DNA of 35,297 nt from Hylemonella sp. GTDB taxonomy: Bacteria; Pseudomonadota; Gammaproteobacteria; Burkholderiales; Burkholderiaceae_C. Shown here piece by piece: positions 8,272-16,366 of this stretch. Under the pieces are notes generated by a model that saw only the letters and a list, made by a program, of their open reading frames with translations, was not told where the DNA came from and searched no databases. The first letter of the stretch is position 1, and every line of letters starts with the position of its first letter. The position numbers and the translations under genes are program-made. Location: NCBI GenBank assembly GCA_030695415.1, contig JAUYQZ010000010.1, forward strand, positions 1 through 35,297. The letters are read 5' to 3'.

Positions 8272-9006
8272 ATGAACTACCTCAACCAGTTCGTCTTCGG
8301 GATCTATCCCTACATCTGCCTCACGGTCTTCCTGCTGGGCAGCCTGGTGCGTTTCGACCGCGACCAGTACACCTGGAAAAGCGATTCCTCGCAGCTGCTG
8401 AAAGCCGGCCAGCTGCGCTGGGGCAGCAACCTGTTCCACGTCGGCATCCTCTTCCTCTTCTTCGGCCACACCGTGGGAATGCTGACGCCGCACTTCGTCT
8501 ACGAGCCCTTCATGACGGCCGGCGCCAAACAGCTGCTGGCCATCGTGTCGGGCGGCCTGTTCGGGGTGCTGGGTTTCATCGGCGTCACGCTGCTGCTGCA
8601 CCGCCGCCTGTTCGAGCCGCGCATCCGGATCAACAGCAAACCCAGCGACATCGTGCTGCTGCTCCTGCTGTGGCTGCAGTTCGCGCTGGGCTTGGCCACC
8701 ATCCCGCTCTCGGCCCAGCACCTGGACGGCGGCATGATGATGAAGCTGGCCGAATGGGCGCAGCGCATCGTGACCTTCCGCGGCGGCGCGGTGGAGCTGC
8801 TGGCCGAGGCCAGCTGGGTCTTCAAGGCCCACATGTTCCTGGGCATGAGCATCTTCTTCATCTTCCCCTTCACGCGCCTGGTGCACGTCTGGAGCGGCTT
8901 TGCCTCGGTGACCTACCTGATTCGGCCCTACCAGGTCGTGCGCAGCCGTCGGCTCAACCTGCCCGTCGGCCACAACCTGCCGCGCCAACCGGGAGCCCGT
9001 GTATGA
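8272..9006 (+). CDS. narI: Respiratory nitrate reductase gamma subunit, dihaem cytochrome b
   Basis: Membrane anchor that oxidises quinol and holds two b haems. With the start at 8272 (243 aa) the haem ligands fall at His56, His66, His187 and His205, the same numbers as in the E. coli protein, and GGAG stands 7 bases upstream. An ATG at 8266 overlaps the narJ stop but leaves only one base after the GGAG, so 8272 is preferred. Five hydrophobic segments are visible, the first starting at FVFGIYPYICLTVFLLGSLV. The C-terminal tail is basic and cytoplasmic. The stop overlaps the start of the next gene (ATGA). Confidence 0.97.
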   Translation: MNYLNQFVFGIYPYICLTVFLLGSLVRFDRDQYTWKSDSSQLLKAGQLRWGSNLFHVGILFLFFGHTVGMLTPHFVYEPFMTAGAKQLLAIVSGGLFGVLGFIGVTLLLHRRLFEPRIRINSKPSDIVLLLLLWLQFALGLATIPLSAQHLDGGMMMKLAEWAQRIVTFRGGAVELLAEASWVFKAHMFLGMSIFFIFPFTRLVHVWSGFASVTYLIRPYQVVRSRRLNLPVGHNLPRQPGARV

Positions 9007-9830
9007 AAACACCCTGTTCCACCAGCTGCGGCTGCGCCAGCGCCGAAGCTGACACGGCGATCGCCACCCCCGTCGCCATTGCGCGGGTCAACGGCGTCTC
9101 ATTGCACTTTGCCGATGAAACGCTGAGTGACGACGAGCTGCGCCAGCGCGCCTGCACCGAACTGCTGCGCCAGGCGGCGCAGCGCGCCGGCCTGCTGGCC
9201 GCGGACGACAGCGCGGCCGACGGTGTGCCCAGCGAAGCGGCGGTCGAGGCCATCGAGCAACTGCTCGAACAAAGCCTGCAGATTCCCGAGCCGTCTGAAG
9301 AAGCCTGCCGTCGTCACCACGCGGCCCACGCCGCGCGTTACCGCATCGGCGAGCGCGCGCATGTGCGCCACATCCTGTTCGCGGTGACGCCGGGCGTCGA
9401 CGTCGTGGCATTGCGCCGCCGCGCCGAAGGCGCCCTGCTCGATGTACGCAGCCACGACGGCACGGGCGACCCCTTCGTCGAAACCGCCCGCAAGCTCTCC
9501 AACTGCCCCAGTGGCGCTGAAGGCGGCGAACTGGGCTGGCTCACGGCGCAGGACTGCGCGCCCGAGTTCGCGCGCGAGATTTTCGGACAGAGCGAGGTGG
9601 GCGTACTTCCGCGTCTGGTACACAGCCGTTTCGGCCTGCACGTGGTGGACGTGCGCCAGCGCGAGGCCGGGGCCGACCAGCGCTTCGAATCCGTGCACGG
9701 CGCCGTGGCCATGACACTGCGCCAGCAGACCTATGTGACCGCGCTGCGCCAGTACCTGGCCCTGCTGGCCGGACAGGCCGAGCTGAAGGGCGTGGAGCTG
9801 GACGCCGCCGACACACCCCTGGTCCAGTAA
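9003..9830 (+). CDS. PpiC-type (parvulin) peptidyl-prolyl isomerase of the nar cluster
   Basis: A 275-aa protein with a parvulin domain at roughly residues 118-220: AHVRHILFAVTPG, the central GGELGWLTAQDCAPEFAREIF and SRFGLHVVDV. The N-terminal half is helical and unlike known folding factors; it starts with a cysteine-rich patch (CSTSCGCAS). No signal peptide or membrane segment is seen, so it is probably cytoplasmic. PpiC-like genes directly after narI are known in other denitrifiers such as Pseudomonas, where a role in assembly or folding of the nitrate reductase is assumed rather than shown. Its ATG overlaps the narI stop, so translation is coupled. Confidence 0.88.
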   Translation: MKTPCSTSCGCASAEADTAIATPVAIARVNGVSLHFADETLSDDELRQRACTELLRQAAQRAGLLAADDSAADGVPSEAAVEAIEQLLEQSLQIPEPSEEACRRHHAAHAARYRIGERAHVRHILFAVTPGVDVVALRRRAEGALLDVRSHDGTGDPFVETARKLSNCPSGAEGGELGWLTAQDCAPEFAREIFGQSEVGVLPRLVHSRFGLHVVDVRQREAGADQRFESVHGAVAMTLRQQTYVTALRQYLALLAGQAELKGVELDAADTPLVQ

Positions 9831-9847
9831 AGCGGAAGCGAGTCCCG

Positions 9848-10252
9848 ATGGATATCCAGAACTTTGATGATCTGTTGCAGGCCGCGCGCGCGCAGACCGA
9901 GCCCCAGCAACTGCTCTTCGTCTTTGCCGGCGCAGAGTTGTCCGCCGACGCCAGTGCAGCGCAACGCGCGAGCTACGAAGCGGGCGAGGGCGGCGAACTC
10001 GCGCCCTTGATGTGCGTGGACAAACCCGCGACCGACCTTGTCAACTTCGCGGCGCTGGCCGCCGAGGCCGAGACGGCTGGCCCGCCCTGGGCCATCGTGT
10101 TTACCGCCGCGCTGTCGGGACAGGGCGGGCAGTTGCCCAGCGCCACGCGGGCCGACGCCGCGCTGCAGCACATGGTCGACTCGATCAAGTCCGGCCGGCT
10201 GGACGGCATGCTGCCCTTCAACCGCAGCGGCAAACCCGTGCAATTGGCCTGA
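9848..10252 (+). CDS. Small conserved Burkholderiales protein of unknown function
   Basis: A 134-aa soluble protein with no signal peptide, membrane segment or metal motif. It has a mixed alpha/beta look: FDDLLQAARAQ, then the strand-like QQLLFVFAGAELS, then WAIVFTAALSG, ending in DGMLPFNRSGKPVQL. Similar small proteins are, as I recall, sometimes named ribonucleotide reductase subunit alpha by automatic annotation; nothing here resembles that enzyme. It lies 17 bases after the ppiC-like gene and 9 bases before the carbonic anhydrase, so it belongs to the nar transcription unit. Function unknown. Confidence 0.8.
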   Translation: MDIQNFDDLLQAARAQTEPQQLLFVFAGAELSADASAAQRASYEAGEGGELAPLMCVDKPATDLVNFAALAAEAETAGPPWAIVFTAALSGQGGQLPSATRADAALQHMVDSIKSGRLDGMLPFNRSGKPVQLA

Positions 10253-10261
10253 GCGCGCGCC

Positions 10262-11065
10262 ATGCCCGACGAACTGCTGGAGCGTCTGCGGCACTTCCAC
10301 GACCAGACCTTCCCCGGCATCCAGGACCAGTTCCAGGATCTGGTGGAGCGCGGCCAGCACCCCACCATCCTTTTCATCGGTTGCTCGGATTCGCGCCTGG
10401 TGCCCTACCTGCTCACGGGCACGGGGCCTGGCGACCTGTTCATCGTGCGCAATGTGGCCGCCTTCGTGCCACCGCATGACGGCATGACCAGCGTGCCCTC
10501 CGGCGACCTGTCGCCCGAGGGTGCCTACCTGGGCGCTGCGCGGCGTTTCACCGGTTACCACGGCACGGCCGCAGCCATCGAGTTCGCGGTGCTCAATCTC
10601 AAGGTCTCGCACATCGTGGTCTGCGGCCACAGTCACTGCGGTGGCATCCGCGCGCTCTACGAAGGCGCCCCGAAGGAAGCGATCAACCTGGCCGCCTGGC
10701 TGGAACTGGGCCGCGAAGCCGTGCTGCCGGTGCAGATGTCGCCCGAAGCCTTGCGCCGCACCGAACAACGCGCGGTGATCCTGCAGCTGGAACGTCTGAT
10801 GGGCTACCCCATGGTGCGCGAGCGCGTGGAGGCTGGCCAATTGGCCCTGCACGGCTGGCACTACGTGATCGAGGACGGTGAAGTGCATGTGTTTGACGTG
10901 AAAAGCGGCGAGTTCGTGCCGGCCTCCAGCGCCACGCACAGCGGCACTGGACCCTATGCCGACTCTGATGACACAATGGCCCAAGCGCTGTTCAACGAAA
11001 TCGACGACAGCTACCGGCCGCAGCAGGCGGCTGCCGGGGGTCCCCTTCAGGAGCACAAGCCCTAG
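10262..11065 (+). CDS. Beta-class carbonic anhydrase
   Basis: Zinc enzyme interconverting CO2 and bicarbonate, 267 aa. The zinc ligands are visible: Cys and Asp in [11 protein letters not shown] (about residues 38-48), then His and Cys in [14 protein letters not shown] (about 119-132). [15 protein letters not shown] is also diagnostic. The C-terminus carries an extra 35 or so polar residues not needed for catalysis. No signal peptide, so cytoplasmic. The gene is 9 bases downstream of the small unknown protein and in line with narGHJI, a placement that suggests bicarbonate or pH supply during anaerobic growth; that link is inference. Confidence 0.92.
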   Translation: MPDELLERLRHFHDQTFPGIQDQFQDLVERGQHPTILFIGCSDSRLVPYLLTGTGPGDLFIVRNVAAFVPPHDGMTSVPSGDLSPEGAYLGAARRFTGYHGTAAAIEFAVLNLKVSHIVVCGHSHCGGIRALYEGAPKEAINLAAWLELGREAVLPVQMSPEALRRTEQRAVILQLERLMGYPMVRERVEAGQLALHGWHYVIEDGEVHVFDVKSGEFVPASSATHSGTGPYADSDDTMAQALFNEIDDSYRPQQAAAGGPLQEHKP

Positions 11066-11115
11066 CGTGCCCCCGTCCAGCCCGCGGCCCGGTGGCGTAT
11101 GAGGAGACTGGATCC

Positions 11116-12663
11116 ATGCGTATCGCTGACTGGAAACTGGGAACCCGCCTCGGACTGGCCCTGGGGCTGCCGCTGCTGCTGCTGGCCGGCCTCACCGGGC
11201 TGGCGCTGCAGCAGCTGGAGCTGGTCGGCATTGCCAGCGAACGCATGAGTGCCAGCGACCGCACCCAGACCGAGGCCGCGCAGCAGATCCACACGAGTAC
11301 TGACACCCTCTCGCGCCTGACCATGGCGCAGATCACCGCCCCCATTGCCGCCCCCACGGGCCAGATCCGTGAGCAGCAGGCCGCAGCCAACCGCCAGATC
11401 GACCAGGCCCTGGCCACGCTGGAGCGCCTGGGCTCGCGAGGCGACGCCCAGGTGCTGAGCGATCTCAAGCGCCACCGCACTGCCCACACCGAGTCGGCCG
11501 AACGTGTGGTCAAGCTGGTCGAGGAAAACCTGCGCCCCGAGGCCTCGCTGCTCTTCATCGGTGAAACACTGCCCGCGCTCAACGCCCTGCAGCAGTCCAT
11601 CCAGACACTGACGGCGCTGCAGCGCAAAAGCGTGGAACGCGGCAGCATTGCCGCCGCCAGCACCCTGCTACTCATCTTCGGCGCTGTGGCCCTGGGGCTG
11701 GCGGCGCTGTGGGCGTGGCTGCTGCTGCGCGGCATAACGCGCGACATCGACGACACCCTGCGCGCCGCCCAAGAGCTGGCTGCCGGCCAGCTGGATCCAC
11801 CCATCAACGTGACGGCCGGGGGGGAAGCCGGCCAACTGCAGATCGCCCTGGCCCAGGTGCAGCAGGGACTGCGCGACACGCTGGAGCAGATGCGCCAGGA
11901 CGCCGAGGAACTGGCTGGCCACACCCGCGCGCTGGCCGGGGCCGAACGCGGCGAATCCGGGCGCAGCGCGCCCCAGCATCGCCAGGTCGAGCAGGCCGGC
12001 ACCCGCATGCAGGCCCTGGCCGGTGCCCTGCGCCACAGCCACGATAGCGGCCGCCAGGCCGAGCAGCTGGCGTCCTCGGCCGCCACCGTGGCCGCGCGTG
12101 GCGGCGAAGTGGTGAGCCAGGTGGTGAACACCATGCAGGCCATCCGCAAATCGTCCGACCGCATCGCCGACATCATCGGCGTCATCGACGGCATCGCCTT
12201 CCAGACCAATATCCTGGCGCTCAACGCCGCGGTGGAGGCTGCGCGCGCCGGCGAACAGGGCCGCGGCTTCGCCGTGGTGGCCAGCGAGGTGCGCTCGCTG
12301 GCCGGGCGCAGCGCCTCTGCGGCCAAGGAGATCAAGCAGCTGATCGAGGATTCGGTCGGCAATGTCGCCGCGGGCGGCAAGCTGGTGGAGCAGGCCGGCA
12401 AGACCATGCAAGACGTGGTGACTCAGGTGCGCCAGGTGGCCGAGACCATGGCCCAGATCACGCGCAACACCCGCGAGCAGGACACCGACTTCGGCCAGTT
12501 GCAGCAAGCCATCGAACAGCTGGAGCGCATGGCCGACGACAACGCGGCCCTGCTGGACCGTTCCGCCGCCTCAGCGCAGGCCCTGGAGAAGCAGGCGCGC
12601 GCGCTGGGCCAGCGCGCCGGCGCCTACCGCCCGGCAAGCACTCCACGCCTGCGCCTGGGCTGA
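11116..12663 (+). CDS. Methyl-accepting chemotaxis protein
   Basis: Membrane chemoreceptor, 515 aa. The first membrane helix is at about residues 10-32 ([18 protein letters not shown]), followed by a periplasmic helical sensor of about 150 residues, a second helix ([21 protein letters not shown]), a HAMP segment and the signalling hairpin with the near-invariant [20 protein letters not shown]. The start at 11116 is chosen over the in-frame ATG at 11092 because AGGAG lies at 11102-11106. The adaptation region before the hairpin is unusual: where related receptors read [21 protein letters not shown], this one reads [18 protein letters not shown], and there is no C-terminal CheR-binding pentapeptide. 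It lies about 50 bases after the carbonic anhydrase, perhaps in the nar operon; its ligand is unknown. Confidence 0.92.
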   Translation: MRIADWKLGTRLGLALGLPLLLLAGLTGLALQQLELVGIASERMSASDRTQTEAAQQIHTSTDTLSRLTMAQITAPIAAPTGQIREQQAAANRQIDQALATLERLGSRGDAQVLSDLKRHRTAHTESAERVVKLVEENLRPEASLLFIGETLPALNALQQSIQTLTALQRKSVERGSIAAASTLLLIFGAVALGLAALWAWLLLRGITRDIDDTLRAAQELAAGQLDPPINVTAGGEAGQLQIALAQVQQGLRDTLEQMRQDAEELAGHTRALAGAERGESGRSAPQHRQVEQAGTRMQALAGALRHSHDSGRQAEQLASSAATVAARGGEVVSQVVNTMQAIRKSSDRIADIIGVIDGIAFQTNILALNAAVEAARAGEQGRGFAVVASEVRSLAGRSASAAKEIKQLIEDSVGNVAAGGKLVEQAGKTMQDVVTQVRQVAETMAQITRNTREQDTDFGQLQQAIEQLERMADDNAALLDRSAASAQALEKQARALGQRAGAYRPASTPRLRLG

Positions 12664-12673
12664 AAGCCCCCTC

Positions 12674-12688
12674 GCGCCGATCCGGCGC
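12674..12688. terminator. Short GC hairpin between convergent genes
   Basis: GCGCCG-ATC-CGGCGC forms a perfect six-pair stem with a three-base loop in the 37 bases between the chemoreceptor stop and the stop of the gene on the other strand. There is no T run on either side, so termination is only a possibility. Confidence 0.25.
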
Positions 12689-12700
12689 CACTCTGAAACG

Positions 12701-13099
12701 TCAGGCGCGCAGCCAGAGCAGCACAGCGGCTGCCGCACCCAGCGCGATCACCACACCGGCCAGCCAGGCCAGGCGCCGGCGCAGGGTCTCCAGGCCTTGC
12801 ACCAGCTGGGCGTTCTGGTCGGCCAGGTCGTTGATGAGCTCGGTGGCGGCCAGCATCTGCGCCTGCAGTTCCGACACCGCGGTCTCGGTGGCCTGCAGCT
12901 CCGCACGCAGCCTGGCGATCGCGTGCGCCTCAGCCTGCAGCTGGTCGTGCACCTTGTCGTCCGCGGGCGGTGGCGGCACGGGCTGCCGACCCGAGACCTT
13001 GTCCCACAGGCCCTTGGCACCGTCGGCCACCTTGGGGGCGTTGCGGATCACCTCGCCCCAGGGCACCAGCCGCAGGACGGAAAACAAACCTGTGGCCAT
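12701..13099 (-). CDS. Small coiled-coil protein with C-terminal membrane anchor
   Basis: A 132-aa protein I cannot assign to a named family. Residues about 1-45 are amphipathic and proline-containing (VPPPPADDK); about 46-105 form a likely coiled coil (LQAEAHAIARLRAELQATET and onward, rich in Ala, Leu, Glu and Gln); about 110-130 form a single membrane helix (LAGVVIALGAAAAVLLWL). The N-terminus is therefore probably cytoplasmic. The ATG at 13099 has AAGGAG 5-6 bases upstream; the frame stays open further upstream through the neighbouring gene. It begins 10 bases after the zinc-ribbon gene, so the two are likely one operon. Confidence 0.75.
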   Translation of the reverse strand: MATGLFSVLRLVPWGEVIRNAPKVADGAKGLWDKVSGRQPVPPPPADDKVHDQLQAEAHAIARLRAELQATETAVSELQAQMLAATELINDLADQNAQLVQGLETLRRRLAWLAGVVIALGAAAAVLLWLRA

Positions 13100-13109
13100 G
13101 AGCACTCCT

Positions 13110-13388
13110 TCAGTCGAAATCAAAAATGTCGGACAGGAAGCCTTCGCGCTTGCGCTTCTTGCTGTGGTAGCCGTCCTGGTGGCCATGGGCAGGATGGCTT
13201 GGCAGGGGGCGGGGCGGCGCGGCCGGCTGGACCTGCTGGACCACGGCGCCATCGAGCGAGCGGTCGATGATCTTGTCGAGCTCACCCCGGTCCAGCCACA
13301 CGCCGCGGCACTGCGGACAGTAGTCGATCTCGATGCCCTGGCGTTCGGACATCACCAGGCTGACGGTTTTGCAGGTCGGGCATTGCAT
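13110..13388 (-). CDS. Zinc-ribbon (TFIIB-type) protein
   Basis: A 92-aa protein with the zf-TFIIB pattern: CPTCK near the N-terminus and YCPQCRGVWLDRGELDKII about 22 residues later, giving two CxxC knuckles and the typical WLDRGEL helix. The rest is proline- and histidine-rich, then basic (SKKRKREG), ending in DIFDFD. The first cysteine is residue 3, so the ATG at 13388 is the natural start; upstream in-frame codons add nothing recognisable. Family members are common near stress or membrane genes; their role is unknown. Confidence 0.82.
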   Translation of the reverse strand: MQCPTCKTVSLVMSERQGIEIDYCPQCRGVWLDRGELDKIIDRSLDGAVVQQVQPAAPPRPLPSHPAHGHQDGYHSKKRKREGFLSDIFDFD

Positions 13389-13536
13389 GGTCGGGGCACT
13401 CCGGAATGGTGTGCCTCGCATTTTGCGCCCGCGCCGATAACGCAGGAAAGGGTGGGGAAAACGCGCCCACCCCGATGCGTCGTGCCGCAAGTCCGTCGGG
13501 CATCGCCGCGGCGCCCTGCCTGGAGACCCTCAAGGC

Positions 13537-13564
13537 TTGCATTCGCCCGTGGGCAGGCTATCCT
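13537..13564 (+). promoter_or_regulatory. Candidate sigma-70-type promoter for the elaB/yqjD-like operon
   Basis: TTGCAT (13537-13542), a 16-base spacer and TATCCT (13559-13564), ending 36 bases before the ATG at 13601. It lies in the 212-bp gap between divergent genes. The boxes are plausible but not perfect. Confidence 0.4.
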
Positions 13565-13600
13565 GTGCATCGGTCATGTCGACCGCAAGGGAGAGAAGCC

Positions 13601-13900
13601 ATGTCGGAAACCACGAGCGCCCAACGCGACAAGCTGCTCGACGACCTGCGCCTGGTCATCAGCGATGCCGAGGAGCTGCTGCGCATGACGGCCCACCAGG
13701 TCGGCGATGACACGGCCGAGCTGCGCCATCGCATCCAGAGCCGCCTGCAGGACGCCGGGATCGAATTGGACGCTCTTCAGGACGCGGCCACCGCCCAGGT
13801 CAAGGCCGCCGACGAGTTCGTGCACGAGCACCCCTGGAAGTCCATCGGCATCGCCGCCGCCATCGGGCTGGTCGTCGGCCTGCTGGTCGCACGCCGCTGA
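13601..13900 (+). CDS. ElaB/YqjD/DUF883-family membrane-anchored protein
   Basis: A 99-aa protein of the DUF883 family, whose E. coli members (YqjD, ElaB) are tail-anchored inner-membrane proteins reported to bind ribosomes in stationary phase. The long helical N-terminal part carries the usual DLRLVISDAEELLRMTA motif and the linker VHEHPWKSIGIAAA; the single C-terminal helix is IGIAAAIGLVVGLLVARR. AGGGAGAGAAG stands before the ATG. It is followed after 9 bases by a yqjE-like gene, reproducing the yqjD-yqjE-yqjK order of enterobacteria. Confidence 0.9.
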   Translation: MSETTSAQRDKLLDDLRLVISDAEELLRMTAHQVGDDTAELRHRIQSRLQDAGIELDALQDAATAQVKAADEFVHEHPWKSIGIAAAIGLVVGLLVARR

Positions 13901-13909
13901 GCCACCGGC

Positions 13910-14296
13910 ATGAGCGAACCCGTTCAAGGCCCGGGCCTGCTGGGCTCCCTGCGCCAATTGATGGGCACGGTGCTGGAGACCGCGCAACTGCGGCTGGCCC
14001 TGCTGAGCAACGAGGTCGAGCAGGAGAAACTGCGCCTGTTCGACGGCCTGCTCTGGGCCGGACTGGGCCTGCTGCTGCTGGGCCTGGGGGCCTTGCTGCT
14101 CTGCGCTTTCGTCGTCGTGCTGTTCTGGGACAGCCACCGCCTGCTGGCCCTGGGCACGCTCGCCCTGCTGTTCCTGGGCGCCGGCGGCTGGCTGCTGGCC
14201 CAGGCCCGGGCCCGGCTGCAAAGTCGCGGTGGCCCTTTCAAGAGCAGCGTGGCTGAACTGGGCCGCGACCGGGCCGGGCTGGACACGGGCGAATAA
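13910..14296 (+). CDS. YqjE-like (phage-holin superfamily 6) membrane protein
   Basis: A 128-aa protein with a short amphipathic N-terminus containing LRLALLSNEVEQEKLRL, typical of this family, and two membrane helices (about residues 46-72, rich in Leu and Gly, and 79-98). Despite the family name there is no phage context. The second gene of the yqjD-yqjE-yqjK-like set; the ATG lies 9 bases after the first gene's stop. Molecular function unknown. Confidence 0.85.
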   Translation: MSEPVQGPGLLGSLRQLMGTVLETAQLRLALLSNEVEQEKLRLFDGLLWAGLGLLLLGLGALLLCAFVVVLFWDSHRLLALGTLALLFLGAGGWLLAQARARLQSRGGPFKSSVAELGRDRAGLDTGE

Positions 14297-14311
14297 GGCC
14301 TGATCCCCACC

Positions 14312-14617
14312 ATGCAAGGACGTCAACGCCAAGCCCTGATGCAAAGGCAGGAGCAATTGCTGCTGCGCAGTGCCGAGCTGCGCCAGGACCTGGCGCGTCA
14401 AGCCCGGGCACTGCAGTCCCCGCTGGTGCTGGTCGATCAGGTGCGCAGCGGCCTGCACTGGCTGCGCCAGCATCCGGTCTGGCCCCTGGCCACCCTGGGC
14501 TTGCTGGTGTTCAAGCGCCCGCGCAGCGTGCTGCGCTGGCTACCCCGCCTGCTGGGCGGCTGGCAGCTCTACCGGCAGCTGCGCGGCTGGCTCCAGGGCC
14601 GGGAAAACAATCCGTAG
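14312..14617 (+). CDS. YqjK-like small protein
   Basis: A 101-aa basic protein. The N-terminal third is a glutamine- and arginine-rich helix (RQRQALMQRQEQLLLRSAEL), the middle has HPVWPLATLGLLVFKRPRS, a weakly hydrophobic stretch, and the end is again basic. This matches the third gene of the elaB/yqjE/yqjK arrangement by position and composition; sequence similarity to YqjK is only general. It starts 15 bases after the yqjE-like stop and ends 27 bases before the convergent rhodanese gene. Confidence 0.7.
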   Translation: MQGRQRQALMQRQEQLLLRSAELRQDLARQARALQSPLVLVDQVRSGLHWLRQHPVWPLATLGLLVFKRPRSVLRWLPRLLGGWQLYRQLRGWLQGRENNP

Positions 14618-14644
14618 CGGATGGCCCTGCACAGGCCGCAGGCC

Positions 14645-15097
14645 TCATGCAGTTGCGGTCGGCCCCGCCTGCTGCAGTTTCTTCCAGGCCTGGAAGCCGC
14701 CCGCCACCGAGAGCGCCTTGCCGTAGCCCATCTTGCGCAGCAGGCTGGCCGCTGCCAGGCTGCGCCGGCCGCTGTTGCAGACGCACAGCAGCAGGTGGTC
14801 GCGCCCGTGGTGCAGCTGGTTGATCATGGTGAAGAAGCTCATCACGTCCATGTCCTTGGGTTTGCCCGCGTCCAGGATGTCCTGCTCGTCCTCGCTCAGC
14901 GAATGGCCCAGCATGCGCTTGACCTCGAACAGCGGAATGTGCACGGCGGCGGGGATCGCCCCCTTCATCTCGATCTCGAAAGTCTGGCGGATGTCGATCA
15001 GCGTGCCCAGCCCCAGGTGGCACAGCTCCAGGGCGGTGGGTAGTGTGATCTCGAGCTGGGCGCGCTCGGCGTCGGACAGGGTGGCTTCGATGTTCAT
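14645..15097 (-). CDS. Rhodanese-domain protein
   Basis: A single-domain sulfurtransferase-like protein, 150 aa with the ATG at 15097. The fold is recognisable from LGTLIDIRQTFEIEMKGAIPAA (about residues 29-50) and the catalytic loop C107-N-S-G-R-R-S, followed by AAASLLRKMGYGKALSVAGG and FQAW. The loop has the length of sulfurtransferases rather than of Cdc25 phosphatases. An insertion with KDMDVMSFFTMINQLHH separates the two halves. No signal peptide, so cytoplasmic. A TTG at 15121 would add eight residues; neither start has a clear ribosome site. Confidence 0.85.
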   Translation of the reverse strand: MNIEATLSDAERAQLEITLPTALELCHLGLGTLIDIRQTFEIEMKGAIPAAVHIPLFEVKRMLGHSLSEDEQDILDAGKPKDMDVMSFFTMINQLHHGRDHLLLCVCNSGRRSLAAASLLRKMGYGKALSVAGGFQAWKKLQQAGPTATA

Positions 15098-15216
15098 GGC
15101 GGGCAATGGCAGTCGGTGCAAGGGCAGGATTGTCCTACAGCCCGACGCTTTCGTCCTTGCTTAGCAAGCGATGCTTTGGCCGGCTGCGACCTGCAAAAAC
15201 CCTTGCAGCGGGCCGT

Positions 15217-15648
15217 TCAGGCCCCGGGCACCGACGCGTCGGCCTTGGGGTACAGAACCATCTGCGTGCAGCGAAACAGCGCCAGCGTCTTGCCGCTCTC
15301 GCGGTGCGTCACCGTGGCATCCCACACCTGGGTGGTGCGGCCCAGGTGCACGGCCTTGGCCACGCAATGCGCCACCCCGTCGCGCACCGTGCCCAGGTGG
15401 TTGGACTTGAGTTCGATGGTGGTGAAGCCGTTCGCCCCCTCGGGCAGGCTGGCCAGGCAGCCGCAGCCCGCGCTGGTGTCGGCCAGGGTCACGATGCTGC
15501 CGGCGTGCAGGAAGCCATTGGGCGCCATCAATTGGTGGCGCACCGGCATCTCCGCGTGCACCTCACCCGGCGCCACGCGCGTGATGACGATGCCCAGGTG
15601 GCCGGGCAGCATGGCCGCGGCACGCTGGTTGAAATCATGGGGTGTCAT
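15217..15648 (-). CDS. PaaI/YdiI-type hotdog-fold thioesterase
   Basis: Acyl-CoA thioesterase of the PaaI family, 143 aa. The signature is NGFLHAGSIVTLADTSAGCG, where N, G, H and the following helix Asp line the active site of the hotdog dimer. VRHQLMAPNG, LKSNHLGTV and the final strand KTLALFRCTQMVLYP also fit. The start overlaps the end of the SRPBCC gene by 14 bases, with AAGGAA at 15655-15660 as ribosome site, so the two are translated together. The substrate is unknown; aromatic-CoA esters are usual in this family. Confidence 0.88.
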   Translation of the reverse strand: MTPHDFNQRAAAMLPGHLGIVITRVAPGEVHAEMPVRHQLMAPNGFLHAGSIVTLADTSAGCGCLASLPEGANGFTTIELKSNHLGTVRDGVAHCVAKAVHLGRTTQVWDATVTHRESGKTLALFRCTQMVLYPKADASVPGA

Positions 15649-16105
15649 CAGGGTTTCCTTCGTCTGGAATCTCGGCTTCCACCAGCTGGGCCAGCAACTG
15701 CAGCGACTCCTGCCAGCCTAAGCAACAGGCATCGGGCGGGATCACGGCAGGTACACCCTCCTGCACGATCTGCAGCTCACTGCCGCAGGACACCGCATTC
15801 AGACGGATCGTGGTGCGCATCTCGCCGGGCAGGTTCGGGTCGTCGAAACGGTCGGTGTGCACGATGCGCTCACCCGGCACCAGCTCCAGGTACTGGCCAC
15901 CGAAGGCATGGCTGTGCCCGGTGCTGAAGTTGGTGAACGACATGCGGTAGCTGCCGCCCACCTTCGCTTCCAGCTGGTGCACCTTGGCCGTGAAGCCGTG
16001 CGGCGGCAGCCACTTGGCCATGGCATCGGGGTCCAGGAAGGCGCGGTAGACGCGCTCGGGCGGTGCGCGCAGCACGCGGTGGAGTCGGACGGTGTGAGTG
16101 CTCAT
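15635..16105 (-). CDS. SRPBCC (AHSA1/polyketide-cyclase-like) protein
   Basis: A 156-aa protein with the AHSA1-type START-like fold: RVLRAPPERVYRAFLDPDAMAKWLPPHGF at the N-terminus, VGGSYRMSF, GQYLELVPGERIVHTDRFD, and the long C-terminal helix CCLGWQESLQLLAQLVEAE. Such proteins bind hydrophobic ligands in a cavity; specific functions vary and none can be read here. AGGGA lies upstream of the ATG at 16105. It shares an operon with the thioesterase through a 14-base overlap. Confidence 0.85.
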   Translation of the reverse strand: MSTHTVRLHRVLRAPPERVYRAFLDPDAMAKWLPPHGFTAKVHQLEAKVGGSYRMSFTNFSTGHSHAFGGQYLELVPGERIVHTDRFDDPNLPGEMRTTIRLNAVSCGSELQIVQEGVPAVIPPDACCLGWQESLQLLAQLVEAEIPDEGNPDDTP

Positions 16106-16366
16106 TTGTCATTCCCTTCAGGTCAGGCAAGTAACTCCCCCTCGACTGTACGACGAACACGTGCTCCAGCTTGCAACGGGCGGCACGGCCGGTCCGCCCA
16201 AAACGCTGGCCCGCGGGCCTGATCGGCGACTGGAAGCCGGGCTTGCATTTCCTCGCATCGATGCCAAACTGCAAGTTGCTGGCCCGCGGCACACACAAGA
16301 CTTGCGGCACATCAAAGCCACGCTGCCCGCAGGGGCCTAGCATCCCCTGAAACCAGAGGACCCGGC
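16106..16366. other. 261-bp divergent intergenic region before nrdJ
   Basis: Lies between the divergent SRPBCC gene and the B12-dependent ribonucleotide reductase. I looked for a cobalamin riboswitch (B12 box and conserved pairing elements) and did not find one; I also see no clear NrdR-type repeats. AGAGGA at 16355-16360 is the ribosome site of the reductase. Confidence 0.5.

Noticed and set aside
13910..14296. Phage holin suggesting a prophage
   Set aside because: The family name is historical; neighbours are the chromosomal elaB/yqjK-like genes and no phage gene is near.
16106..16366. Possible cobalamin riboswitch before the B12-dependent reductase
   Set aside because: No B12 box or conserved pairing element could be found in the 261 bases.
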